DNA from: Phialophora verrucosa
Lineage: Eukaryota; Ascomycota; Eurotiomycetes; Chaetothyriales; Herpotrichiellaceae
Direction of reading: 5' to 3'
DNA length: 64,000 nt
Assembly (NCBI GenBank): GCA_002099365.1
Contig: MSED01000001.1
Coordinates: forward strand, 1,860,001-1,924,000
In this document: in pieces, positions 20,346 to 29,998 of the stretch
Layout of the letters: the number at the start of each line of letters is the position of its first letter
How positions within the stretch are numbered: position 1 is the first letter of the stretch
Translations under genes and position numbers: made by a program
The notes under the pieces: generated by a model
The model's database searches: none
Told to the model about the DNA's origin: nothing
What the model saw: only the letters and a program-made list of their open reading frames with translations

Positions 20346-20815
20346 GACACAGGACTCCTGTCTTGCTTGACGTCTTTGCGGCCTTCCATATTCGGGACGG
20401 CAAAGTGTGAAATGTGCAAGTTACACCCTTCCAGGCACCCGGTGGACAATCCACCGAAATTGCCGGCGTGCGGCATGGAGGGGTGGGAGTGAGGGGTACA
20501 GGCTTGGCGGGAGGAAGCCCAGCCCCCCACGACCATTCCTTGACCCCCACCAAAATTGTACCTCGTACTCGGACGAATTCCTGTCCCAAATGGCCGTGCT
20601 TTCGGAGGGTTGGACGCGTGCCAGGGAGGTTTATTTGTGCACTGTGCTCTCTTCGAGGCGTACTCGTACTGGGTTCTTCAGTACTTCGGGGTATTGCGGC
20701 CGAAAAATCCTCTATTTATTACAAGCGTACTCGGTACTGCGTAGTTAGTTATCTTCGCTTTGTTGCCGCTCTGCTTACCCCAGATCGCCTTCTATCCCTA
20801 GCGCCCTCACAGTGG

Positions 20816-20823
20816 TATATAAA
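20816..20823 (+). promoter_or_regulatory. Orphan TATA box
   Basis: TATATAAA is an exact strong TATA element oriented to the right, but only a nine-codon ATG frame (from about 20914) follows within 100 bp. It could drive a non-coding RNA or be a relic. Confidence 0.3.
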
Positions 20824-21402
20824 GAGCGTTGTATCAAGGCATTCCATTGCCCAGCCACCTGCGGCCGCCCAGTCTGTCTGTTCCTGCCCGCTACATTACC
20901 TTTGAGTTTCTGCAATGCAGCCAGAGCGGGCGACACATGTATAATATTGTGTTTGCGTGCCTTTCAGCTTTACGCCGTGGGCGTGAGACGTGGTCACAGA
21001 GTACCGGACCGATCGATCGCTGCTGAACAGCACCTATGTAAGGCACGAATCGACTGGCGATATACATAGGTCGACGCCGGCGCCCCTATGATCTGACGAT
21101 GTCCGAACGAGGGAAACATGCGACGCGTCGGCCTTTGGGCGACCAAAGTCGTGGCATTCCCGCGGACTATTTCTACGATTTCCGAGTCCGCCTACTACTG
21201 TACTTCGCGACGTGGCTCCTCCGTAAGTACATGTGACGAAGGATTAGGCACGAGTTAAGACACATCGCATGGGCTTTAAGGCCGCAAGAGGCTCGCTACG
21301 CCATAACCCTCACTGACAAGATTAGATGCTCAAGTTTTCAGGTTCATGGCTCCATTCATATTGATATTCGTGTCTATCTTCGTATCCGTTGTCGTGATCA
21401 TG

Positions 21403-21424
21403 CTCATACTCATACTCATACTCA
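21403..21424. repeat. CATACT hexamer repeat
   Basis: Between three and four tandem TCATAC units in intergenic DNA downstream of the AA11 gene; a simple microsatellite. Confidence 0.7.
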
Positions 21425-21656
21425 CATCATGCCAGCCCGAAGCGCTGTAATCTAACGTCTCCCAAACACAATACCCTGATTACCCCTTCCGTGTCGAGGA
21501 AGTCGAAGATGGAATGAACCGTGAACGCCGTATAGATCGACTTCAGCCTCAACCCTCAACTCCAGTTCCATTTCCAGTTCCCGTTCCCCAGCTCCAACCC
21601 GTGTTTCTGCTTCCATGTACTCCGTATTACCTTCCCGGACATTAACGAGTAGCGCG

Positions 21657-23489
21657 TCAAGCAAACCCAATGACCCCATTCCTACAAGCCGTCCCGGGCG
21701 CCACGGGCCCCATATCCACGAGGCCGCCCTGGTCGCATAGATAGAATGCATTCTCGCCATTACACCGGAGCTGGCCGTTGGGCGTACAAGGCCCGGCGTT
21801 CTGGCGGACGATTTGACCGTCCTGGCACATCGTGCCGGCCGCGACGGAGCCCATAAAGATGTAGGTCGGCCCCGTGGTGGAGGCGACGCATTGCGAGAAC
21901 GACGAGGGCGTGTTGCATGTGAAGGTGCCCGGGGTGCATGGTCCAGGGACGATCGTGGATATCGGAGAGGTTGAAGATGAAGACGATGAAGATGTCGTCG
22001 TGGTAGGACTGGTCGGGGTCGAGATTGAGCTTGTAAAGGGGTCGGCTGTGCTTGTCGGGGATGTGGTGGTTGATGTCGTGGGAGTCGTAGATACGGTCGT
22101 GAAGAGGGTTGTAAAAGTCGGGGATGCGGTTAATGATGCAGAGTCGGTCGTGGAGGTCGTTATGGTTTCAGATATGGTCGTGTAGATGGTCGTAAAACTC
22201 GTCGTCGTCGTTGTTATCGTTGTCACCGTCGTCGTTGTTATCGTTGAGCTGGTGAAAGCGAAAGCGGAGTCACTGCTCGTGGAACTACTGTCCGGGATAC
22301 CAGTCTCTGACGTGGATGGCAAAGGTATGACCGTGACAGTCATGTTCGGGAGCGCAAAGGAAGTTTGAAGGGCGGTGATGGTGCTCGTCGATATGGTGCT
22401 GGAATCATTCGGAAAGAACATTCCCGGAGAACCGGTGAGAGTCGTTGAGCTCAAAAGAGTAGTTGACAGGTACTCGCTGGTCATCGCTGCACTCGTAGTG
22501 GACGATAGTGCGTCCGAAGTGGTCGACCCAGAAGTGGTCCCGGGGAACGTCGTAGAAGTGTCGACGGAACTACTTGGTCCAGTAGTTGCGCCGTCAGATG
22601 ATGTTGTCACCGTTTCAGATGATGTCGAGGCTGGGAAAACCGGGCTTGCAGATGTCGAGGTCTCCGACGAGTCAGAAGTAGTGGAGATAAGAGTGGTTGG
22701 AGCCGGGGCATCTGAACTTGTATCTCCAGTACTTGTCGGCGATAGATCTGTGGTCGAAGAGGAAGTTGTCGAATCAGCAGCGATAATGTAACCTGGTCCT
22801 GGGTCAGGGGTGATAGCATCTTGGCCATAGACAACTTGGTCTCCAGGATCGGGGAATACGGCGTCCTGCTGCTCGATAGTCTGACAGCCATTGCCAACGT
22901 TGCACACAAACATGTCCGGCAACTGGTCCATGGTAGTAGCTTGACGCCGATAAGGAGAGCCCCGTCGATACCGTTGGTTGGGCGCCGTTATAATCTTGAC
23001 CCGGGCACAGTTCTGGTACATCTCGCGGTTCCCAACCAGATTGAACCAGGACCATGAAAGCAGGACCGAATCCGATGGAGGCGCAAATTCGGGAATGGTG
23101 AAATCGTAGTTATGGGTGATTGGGCATCCACCGATCATCGACTTGATCACTTTGAAAGTCTGTCCGTTGTCATAGGATAAGGAGAGCTGACAAGAGCCTC
23201 CATCATGGTCTGCTGTGCCGTTGAGCCACATGTCGTACGCACCGCCGGATAAGTAGGTCGCTTTGGTCACATAACTTCCGGTGTCGTTCTGGTAGTTCTT
23301 GCAGGGGAAATTAGAGCCGTCTGGAAGGAGGGGGCTCGTCATATCGTAGTCTTTGTCATCGACCGGGACGTCGGGATCGAGGGGACTTCGGAGGGGATAT
23401 GGCCAACTCATCTGCATATGGGCTTGGGTGAAGATGGGAAGCCATAGGATCAATGAGAGTGAAAGTGACTTCTGGAGTAATCGAGGCAT
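21657..23489 (-). CDS. AA11 lytic polysaccharide monooxygenase with two X278-like modules (610 aa)
   Basis: A single exon encodes 610 residues from the ATG at 23489. A signal peptide (MPRLLQKSLSLSLILWLP, cleaved after TQA) exposes His24, which starts the mature chain as HMQMSWPYPLRSP. This is the family-defining N-terminal His of an LPMO copper brace. The second brace His is His95 in DHDGGSCQLSLSYDNG, and the axial Tyr is probably Tyr158 in GNREMYQNCA. The catalytic domain (about 24-170) matches AA11, which oxidatively cleaves chitin outside the cell using copper and peroxide or oxygen. A Ser/Thr-rich linker of more than 250 residues, likely heavily O-mannosylated, follows. The last roughly 90 residues hold two consecutive Cys-rich modules (CTPGTFTCN...FSQCV and CTPNGQLRCN...FYLCD) resembling X278 chitin-binding modules. 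A possible TATA element lies about 210 bp upstream. Confidence 0.92.
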   Translation of the reverse strand: MPRLLQKSLSLSLILWLPIFTQAHMQMSWPYPLRSPLDPDVPVDDKDYDMTSPLLPDGSNFPCKNYQNDTGSYVTKATYLSGGAYDMWLNGTADHDGGSCQLSLSYDNGQTFKVIKSMIGGCPITHNYDFTIPEFAPPSDSVLLSWSWFNLVGNREMYQNCARVKIITAPNQRYRRGSPYRRQATTMDQLPDMFVCNVGNGCQTIEQQDAVFPDPGDQVVYGQDAITPDPGPGYIIAADSTTSSSTTDLSPTSTGDTSSDAPAPTTLISTTSDSSETSTSASPVFPASTSSETVTTSSDGATTGPSSSVDTSTTFPGTTSGSTTSDALSSTTSAAMTSEYLSTTLLSSTTLTGSPGMFFPNDSSTISTSTITALQTSFALPNMTVTVIPLPSTSETGIPDSSSTSSDSAFAFTSSTITTTTVTTITTTTTSFTTIYTTISETITTSTTDSASLTASPTFTTLFTTVSTTPTTSTTTSPTSTADPFTSSISTPTSPTTTTSSSSSSSTSPISTIVPGPCTPGTFTCNTPSSFSQCVASTTGPTYIFMGSVAAGTMCQDGQIVRQNAGPCTPNGQLRCNGENAFYLCDQGGLVDMGPVAPGTACRNGVIGFA

Positions 23490-24428
23490 GGGCTTACGGG
23501 GGCCGGAAGAAAGGTCGTGGATCGTGATGCAGGAGGTCACTGTACGGTCAGTTGAGCCGTGGTTATATCGTCTCAATGAAGTACAACAGTATATGAGGAG
23601 GAAGATATATTGAAACACCTGCCCCGGTATGATGGTCGACGGAGTTGAGATGTTTGAGCAGTTGATGTTGTGCCGGTGCCGATGTCCCATGTTCCATCCC
23701 TTATATGCCAACGCGCAACACACAAACCATTCGCTAGCCACATCATACCATCCTTTTGCTCGTTGATGTCTGCATGGCCTGGGACCTTGTACTGAACAGA
23801 GCACCGCGATCCTGCTGTCCCGCATATAGTCGTCGGTGGCGGTGGAGGGGAATGGACACGGGGAGGCTCACGAAATGGCCCAAGTACAGCCCAGCCGATG
23901 GATTGTTTACCTCTCGCCCCGACTTGGAATCCTTCTTGCCCTTCACCAGGCCTCTCTTGGCCCGTGCGCCTGGTCAGTGCACATGTGGTCGTCCATAGTT
24001 GCAGCTGGTGATACATTCACCATTCTCAGCCACCCAAGCCTACCTCCTGAGCCACCTTGAACTTCGTACATATCTCAAGGGCTGCATCGGTAAGGCTGGT
24101 ACTGGATTTAGTTCTGCTCAAACTGTGGTGCGGCTGTGGTCACTCAACGCCGAGGTATGCCCAGCCCGACGGTGAGGAATGCGTGCTGGTTGCCCGTGTC
24201 AGTGCACCGACACTGCCTCAACCCCCCTCAAACCTCTGGTGATTACTTATCTGTCGCAGTCGAAGAGGCTTTCGGGGAACGCTGTAGAATGAAGGGCGGT
24301 CACTGCCAGAAACAACGCCGATAGACTGACGGCGTCGCTGTTTCGAGACCGGAAAGAGTCGAGCGACATGCATGCTGAGCGCTGCATCGTTACCTACACA
24401 ACAAACGGCACGATTGTGCCACGGCTTT
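23490..24428. other. Intergenic region upstream of AA11 gene
   Basis: About 940 bases between the AA11 start and the F-box gene end, both on the minus strand. It holds the AA11 promoter, including the TATA-like element listed separately. I see no gene. Confidence 0.5.
23700..23709 (-). promoter_or_regulatory. TATA-like element of AA11 gene
   Basis: On the minus strand this reads GGCATATAAG, about 210 bp before the AA11 start codon. The identical 10-mer precedes the small secreted protein gene (40632-40641), which is the only other clearly secreted soluble product in the window. Confidence 0.45.
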
Positions 24429-25778
24429 TCAGCGCAAATTCGAATCTTCCGGGTGGAGGAGGCAGATGTCCCAATTCGGCATGCACTGCCGTCCAGCACG
24501 ATTTGATCGTTCCCATTCCGCCCATTTCATGCGCATGTCTTTTCTCTCTTGGTGGTCGACCGCGTGGTTGGTCCAGGTCGAATCTCGACCGTCACTCAGC
24601 AATGGACCCAGCCAACGATAAACAACAATGATCAGCCAAACTTGCCTTCTGCCAGAGGCGTCGGGTGACAGGCTTTCTCGCGCCTGGAACATGAATTGAG
24701 TTTTGCAGCCTCGGATAAAACAGGTGCCTTTACATTTCGCGCCCGCTCGCTTCTCTCCGAAGTCTCTTTTCGCTTCATTGATGCACGGTGGACCCTTTAC
24801 ACCAGGAGGCAGACGCTGTGTGTTGATGCATGCCCTGCAGAATTTGCTGAGAATATAGGGATCACCAAGCTTCAGGTGCGGACAAAGACGAAAGTCAATG
24901 GCTTGAAGAGCGGTGGAGACGTCCTTGGCGTGAAACACCTCCTTGTACATGCCACTCCCGCCAGTTGTCCTCGTGTTGTACAGGGGTGATGGCGCCTGGA
25001 GGATGCCAATCTTGGAAATCAGAAGAGACTCGGCGTTTGGATTCTCGAGATCCGTCACCGAAGTCCCCTTCTCTGGACGATCGGCAACAGACCTGTTGCG
25101 GATTGAGTTTCTGCATCTCGAACAAGGCTCCAGCGTCTCGACGCGGAAGGGCGCCTCTATGCCAGCCTTGATGTTGCGGGTCGTCTTCTGGTAACCCAGA
25201 TGACGGTGCGGACACAGCCAGACCTGTCTGCAGTCTCGGGACCTGGATTCTTGTTTGATTTCGGAACTGGGAAAACTGGACCGGGTGTGCAGCGTTTGAC
25301 ATTTGCTACAAACCAATTTGTCCAGTTCAGTAGGATCCTGGTCGCGTTCGGTCATGCAAAGAAAATCGAAGAGCTCCGAGCCCGTCAAGACGAAGGATGG
25401 CGTTCTGTAGAGATGAAAGAATCTGGAGCACGAATGGCGAAGCGCAACCTCACTGCTCGGCGTCAAGTATCGTTGTAGGGTCAGCAGCATTTCCGTGGGA
25501 AGTGAAAGGAAGCCTGTTTCGACATCGTTGAAGACGGTCCTTACAGACGATCGGGTCGCGATAGAGGACGGGGCGTAATGGCGAGGTGCGCGTTCGATGA
25601 TGATCGTCTCCGGGGTGAAAGCAAGCTTCGAAACAAGCTGCTCGTCCGATGGCGTCAAGAACAAGGCGTTGCTTGGCCACTGCTGCAACTGACCGTGTTC
25701 GTCGTCCGCGTCTTCTAGGGCGTCGGGTGCAGACTTGGCCCTTGACAGCTTTCTTCGCATCCGCTCGAAAACTGGCAT
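24429..25778 (-). CDS. F-box protein with cysteine/histidine motifs (449 aa)
   Basis: One exon encodes 449 residues from the ATG at 25778. An F-box-like helix bundle lies at about 90-130 (FLSLPTEMLLTLQRYLTPSS, then VALRHSCSRFFHLYR), the segment that binds Skp1 in SCF ubiquitin ligases. Downstream are paired cysteine motifs common in a fungal-expanded F-box family: CSKCQTLHTRSSFP (about 158-171), an LCPH motif, EPCSRCRNSIRNR and FCRACI. These could bind zinc and take the place of the usual WD40 or LRR substrate-binding part. The N-terminus (MRRKLSRAKS) is basic. Substrate unknown. The gene is divergent from uve1. A plain DNA/RNA-binding role cannot be excluded. Confidence 0.75.
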   Translation of the reverse strand: MPVFERMRRKLSRAKSAPDALEDADDEHGQLQQWPSNALFLTPSDEQLVSKLAFTPETIIIERAPRHYAPSSIATRSSVRTVFNDVETGFLSLPTEMLLTLQRYLTPSSEVALRHSCSRFFHLYRTPSFVLTGSELFDFLCMTERDQDPTELDKLVCSKCQTLHTRSSFPSSEIKQESRSRDCRQVWLCPHRHLGYQKTTRNIKAGIEAPFRVETLEPCSRCRNSIRNRSVADRPEKGTSVTDLENPNAESLLISKIGILQAPSPLYNTRTTGGSGMYKEVFHAKDVSTALQAIDFRLCPHLKLGDPYILSKFCRACINTQRLPPGVKGPPCINEAKRDFGEKRAGAKCKGTCFIRGCKTQFMFQARESLSPDASGRRQVWLIIVVYRWLGPLLSDGRDSTWTNHAVDHQERKDMRMKWAEWERSNRAGRQCMPNWDICLLHPEDSNLR

Positions 25779-26458
25779 TGCGCCGACGTGCGTATTGTCG
25801 ATGTACCGGCAACCAGAATGCGGGGCTGTGGCTCGAGACGGACACGAAATGCGCTGATAGCGAATGTAGAAATCATAGACGGCCGCGAAAAGCTTCGTAG
25901 AATGTATTCGGTCGACTCTGATCGAGTGGAAGAGGGCAGAGTCGGTAGAATGGAGATGGTACCACTATGCAAGGGTGCTGACTCCTTGCCACAGCCTCCC
26001 ATGGTCTAGACATGTTCTATCCGGTGCCAGCAATCCAAGCGGATGAGGAGGTGGGAGTGGGAGTTGGAGTCCTGCAGCTCCGGTCCTTCGTTTGGAGCCG
26101 ATTGCGACCGAGACAGCAAATCACAGACCAGGCGCCGCCTGTCGGCAGCAGGCGAGCTGCTTCGCCACAGATCGAGGCCTCATCGGGTCTCTTGCGTCCC
26201 ACTATGAGCTCGAGGTCTGCGCCGCGAGACATTAGCTGAGGATCAGGCCGTGCATGGCGCCATACTCGTACACACCAGCTCACCATACGGAGTATGACTT
26301 CCGAGTACCGTCCGAGTAAGATGGGCATCTGCGACGCGTCTGATCGATCGGCGCCCGATCTGGAGGGGTGTAGGGGGGGTCCTGGGGAGGCGCGGCGGGC
26401 GCGTCGCAGGCTCGCCAAGGGGCGCAAGGGACAAAGTCCATGACGTCGTGAATGCGAA
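25779..26458. promoter_or_regulatory. Divergent promoter region (F-box gene / uve1)
   Basis: About 680 bases between divergent starts. A TACGGAGTA nonamer is at 26286-26294, surrounded by further CGAGTA words. No gene is supported; minus-strand frames here are extensions upstream of the F-box start. Confidence 0.45.
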
Positions 26459-29104
26459 ATGCACACGACCTTCTTCTACAAGGCAGGGCATCTTCATCTT
26501 TTCATTTCCGGTTCAGATGAACTGGAACCTGGCATTTACAGCTCTGAAGACCGGCGTCGAATGATCGCCCTCTTCAGAAATCTGCGATCGGTCGTGCTAA
26601 CACCGTCTCAGATATCGGCTGCCCGCCTGTGTATTGGCCACGATACTAGTGTTCATGCGACATTGCCACAGAGTATTGTATCCCCACTGTTTAACAGTAT
26701 GGGCAAACGAAAGAGGACCTCCGAGGCCGACACGCCCGCCACAGGTGAACTACCGTCATCAAATAGCCGAACCAGCTCCAAAAGGACGTCTGCCGTCGCT
26801 CCCGCAAAAGTAGACACCAACCCGGACACGAACACGAAGATCAGGGACGGAATCGATGCGCTTCGTGCCTCGCCAGACGCCGAGGAGGCTGAGGTTCAGG
26901 ACGTGAAATCCAAAAGGGCGAAGAAGGCCACTCCAAAGAAGGCGAAGGCGGAGAACAAGACTGAGTCGCTAGGTACATCAAGCGCCGGTCTGAAAGTCCA
27001 CGAGAAGCGAGACGACGACGGCTTGAATCGAGGAGACCCCGAAGCAGAGGACGACGAGGAAGCAAATCCCGACGAACTCAAAGAAGCATTATCTCGACCG
27101 CCTCCCGTCAACAGCTCATACCTGCCACTGCCGTGGAAAGGCCGGCTAGGGTATGCATGCCTCAACACGTATCTGCGTGCTGCAAATCCGCCGGTCTTCT
27201 CTTCGCGGACGTGCCGCATCGCGTCTATCCTCGAGCACCGCCATCCGCTGAAGGATTCCACTCAGCCCGAGCATGCAACCAAAAATCGACCGGACAAGGA
27301 ACAGCCCCCCGACATCGCTCGTGGGCAGGCATATGTCGAGGCCCTGGGTCTGGCCAACGCACGGGATATCCCCAAGATGCTGCGCTGGAACGATCGATAT
27401 GGGATCAAGTTCATGCGGCTTTCGTCCGAAATGTTCCCTTTTGCCAGCCACGACGTCTACGGGTACAAACTTGCACCTTTTGCGTCGGAAGCACTGGCAG
27501 AGGCAGGCCGCGTGGCCGCAGAGCTGGGTCACCGACTGACGACCCATCCCGGCCAATTTACACAGCTGGGCTCGCCGCGGAAAGAAGTCGTCACAGCCTC
27601 GCTCCGCGACCTGGAATACCATTGCGAACTGCTGGACCTTCTGAACTTGCCACCCCAGCAAGACAGAGACGCAGTCATGATCTTACACATGGGAGGAGCG
27701 TTCGGCGACAAAGCGGCGACGATCGCTCGGTTCAAGCAGTACTACGTCAAGCTCCCGCAGCGGATCAAAGACCGGCTGGTCCTCGAGAACGACGACGTGA
27801 TCTACAGCGTGCACGACCTGCTCCCCGTCTGTGAAGAGCTCAACATCCCTCTCGTGCTCGATTTCCACCACCACAACATCGTCTTCGACGCGGAGAAAGT
27901 CCGCGAAGGAACTCAAGATATCATGTCGCTGTACGACCGGATCAAAGCAACCTGGACGCGCAAGAACATCACGCAGAAGATGCACTACTCGGAGCCTACG
28001 CCCTCGGCAATCACAGCCCGCCAACGCCGCAAGCACAACCCCCGACCTGCCACCCTCCCTCCCTGCGCCCCAGACATGGACCTAATGATCGAAGCCAAGG
28101 ACAAGGAGCAAGCCGTCTTTGAGCTGATGCGCACCTTTAAACTCCCCGGCTTCGACACCTTCAACGACATCATCCCGCACGTGCGCCACGACGAGAACAA
28201 ACCATGGAAAGCACCGAAACCGAAGAAGAACGTGAAGAAGAACAAACGCCAATCCAAATCTAGACCTGGAGACGACGACGACAGAGGCGAGGGCGAAAGC
28301 GAAGGCCACGACGAAGAAGAAGAAGGAGCGGGAGGTACAGCCCAACCGCCACCCATCATCCCCGACTCCGAAGTAAGCATGGGGGGGGCCGACCACCGCG
28401 TCTACTGGCCTCCGGGCATGGAAGAATGGCTCCGGCCCAAGAAACGAGAAGTCAAACCACGAGACCCGGAGAAGGCCAGATCGACGGCCGAACGAGCCGC
28501 GATGCGTCGTGCCGAAAAAGCGGCCTGGCAAGCCGCGAGGGAAGCCTCCGCCGACGCAGGCACCGACACGGTAGCCACCGCGGGAACGGCAACGGGGACT
28601 TCATCTGAGACTGATGCCGCCACGCCAGCGAAGGACAAACTCGACCTAGAGAAGACAAGGAGCGTATATGACGTGGCGAAGGCCAGTGGGAGGACGCGAC
28701 ACCCCGCTCGCGCTCCAGGGAAGAAGAACGCCGCGAATTACGCTACAGCAAACTACAGTACGGTGAACGAAGATCAGCAGCAGCAGAAGAAGACTACCAA
28801 AACGAAAGGGAAACCAGTCCTCACACCAAGTGATTCAGATTCAGGCTCCGACCTGACTGATCTAGAGACAGACATCGACATAGACATGGACATGGACGCA
28901 GACGGCCCAGAACACGACCCCGACACGATGATGCCCGACCTGACCGACGCGGATGACGCGGCGGCGGCGGCGATGCGAAAGGCCAGGAAAGAGCCCTCTC
29001 GGACTCGCACTCGGACGACGAGCGCACGGAACGCAAAGAACAAGGCCGTCAACTATGCAGAGCAGGGTGATGTAGACATAGATGATGGCGAAGACGAGGA
29101 ATGA
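26459..29104 (+). CDS. uve1: UV damage endonuclease UVDE/Uve1 (881 aa from first ATG)
   Basis: One exon. The UVDE TIM-barrel (about residues 225-560) is clear: LGYACLNTYLRA, LRWNDRYGIKFMRLSSEMFP, HPGQFTQLGSP, ILHMGGAFGDK, LENDD, LDFHHHNIVF and HYSEPTPS supply the His, Glu and Asp ligands of the three-metal site. The enzyme nicks DNA 5' to pyrimidine dimers and some other lesions, starting an alternative excision repair in nucleus and, in some fungi, mitochondria. Three in-frame starts compete: 26459, 26561 (MIALFRNLRSVVLTPSQISA, basic and import-like) and 26699 (MGKRKRTSEADT, a nuclear-type start). A disordered Lys/Glu-rich segment precedes the barrel. The C-terminal 270 residues are low complexity, with Ala/Lys coils and Asp-rich runs, making the protein longer than the 599-residue S. 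pombe Uve1. Confidence 0.95.
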   Translation: MHTTFFYKAGHLHLFISGSDELEPGIYSSEDRRRMIALFRNLRSVVLTPSQISAARLCIGHDTSVHATLPQSIVSPLFNSMGKRKRTSEADTPATGELPSSNSRTSSKRTSAVAPAKVDTNPDTNTKIRDGIDALRASPDAEEAEVQDVKSKRAKKATPKKAKAENKTESLGTSSAGLKVHEKRDDDGLNRGDPEAEDDEEANPDELKEALSRPPPVNSSYLPLPWKGRLGYACLNTYLRAANPPVFSSRTCRIASILEHRHPLKDSTQPEHATKNRPDKEQPPDIARGQAYVEALGLANARDIPKMLRWNDRYGIKFMRLSSEMFPFASHDVYGYKLAPFASEALAEAGRVAAELGHRLTTHPGQFTQLGSPRKEVVTASLRDLEYHCELLDLLNLPPQQDRDAVMILHMGGAFGDKAATIARFKQYYVKLPQRIKDRLVLENDDVIYSVHDLLPVCEELNIPLVLDFHHHNIVFDAEKVREGTQDIMSLYDRIKATWTRKNITQKMHYSEPTPSAITARQRRKHNPRPATLPPCAPDMDLMIEAKDKEQAVFELMRTFKLPGFDTFNDIIPHVRHDENKPWKAPKPKKNVKKNKRQSKSRPGDDDDRGEGESEGHDEEEEGAGGTAQPPPIIPDSEVSMGGADHRVYWPPGMEEWLRPKKREVKPRDPEKARSTAERAAMRRAEKAAWQAAREASADAGTDTVATAGTATGTSSETDAATPAKDKLDLEKTRSVYDVAKASGRTRHPARAPGKKNAANYATANYSTVNEDQQQQKKTTKTKGKPVLTPSDSDSGSDLTDLETDIDIDMDMDADGPEHDPDTMMPDLTDADDAAAAAMRKARKEPSRTRTRTTSARNAKNKAVNYAEQGDVDIDDGEDEE

Positions 29105-29998
29105 TCAACCCCATGTCTATCATTGGGCCTACAATACTGGATTCCGTAGTCCACCAATAACATGTACTCTATTACCGTGTAGCTGCAGTAGACATACAGC
29201 ACTGAGCGGACGCTGTACCGTGTTGCGATCCGATTCGAGTCCAGTACGAGGTATATACATACAGAGAAGGAAGGCAGAGAGGCACGCGAAGAGCTGGAAA
29301 GACGGGAACGGGGGCCTTGCTGGAATTCGAATTCGAAGACTGCTGCTCGTCTCACTGTCCGTCCTGGCGCGAAATGGATCTCGCAGATCTCGTAAGGAGC
29401 TCGCAACGGTGGTCGTTGCTCTACCTCTACCTACACTGCTTTGGGCTGACGCATTGCAGGATTTTGCCGTCTCATGAGCTAAGTAAGCTATTCCCTGCTT
29501 CACGTTGCCTCGACCACCTCGTTGAATCCGACGGGCGCCTGCTCCGGCTCAGAGCTATGCGCGCTCACATGTACGAGGCCCGCGTACCTTTTCCCGACTT
29601 TGACGAAGCTCCAATAACATTCAATAGTGCTTCCCCCTGACAATGCTTCCACAAAACAAATGGCTTTCCATGACAGTAACCCTGTTAGGACGCGAGCAGG
29701 ACCGACTCGAGTCGGAGTAAAGACTGTACGCAAATGGGTATCAGGTGAAAGCATAGAAGGATTTAAAAGCACACATGACCCCAAAAAGACCCCCATTCAA
29801 CAAATCAGCAAGAATCATGCTAGACAGACCGGCTGGATTTAGCAAAGTGACGCCGACTCCTGTGATGGTGCTTTTGGTGATATTACTGGTATTATCGGAT
29901 ATTGTATCTTCCGTGAAGAGCATGAGCATCGTTCCGAAAACGCCTCTGCTAACTGCATTTCATCGTAAACTCGCCCATGATCGCAGTGCGGTCGGGAT
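29105..29998. other. Convergent intergenic region
   Basis: About 890 bases between the ends of uve1 and the SH3-protein gene. Short overlapping frames on both strands (29500-30194) include some hydrophobic stretches but no consistent start, splice or domain. I see no supported gene. Confidence 0.4.

Larger units (their letters stand above)
19829..21656. other. 1.8 kb gene-poor gap with an orphan TATA box and simple repeats
   Basis: I find no convincing gene here. Notable contents are a CAGATT hexamer repeat (about 20326-20345), several GTACTC/GAGTAC palindromic words between 20155 and 20730, an exact TATATAAA at 20816-20823 with no ORF downstream, a CATACT repeat (21403-21424) and a TACTCCGTA nonamer at 21618. 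It may hold an unannotated non-coding transcript or regulatory sequence. Confidence 0.4.
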
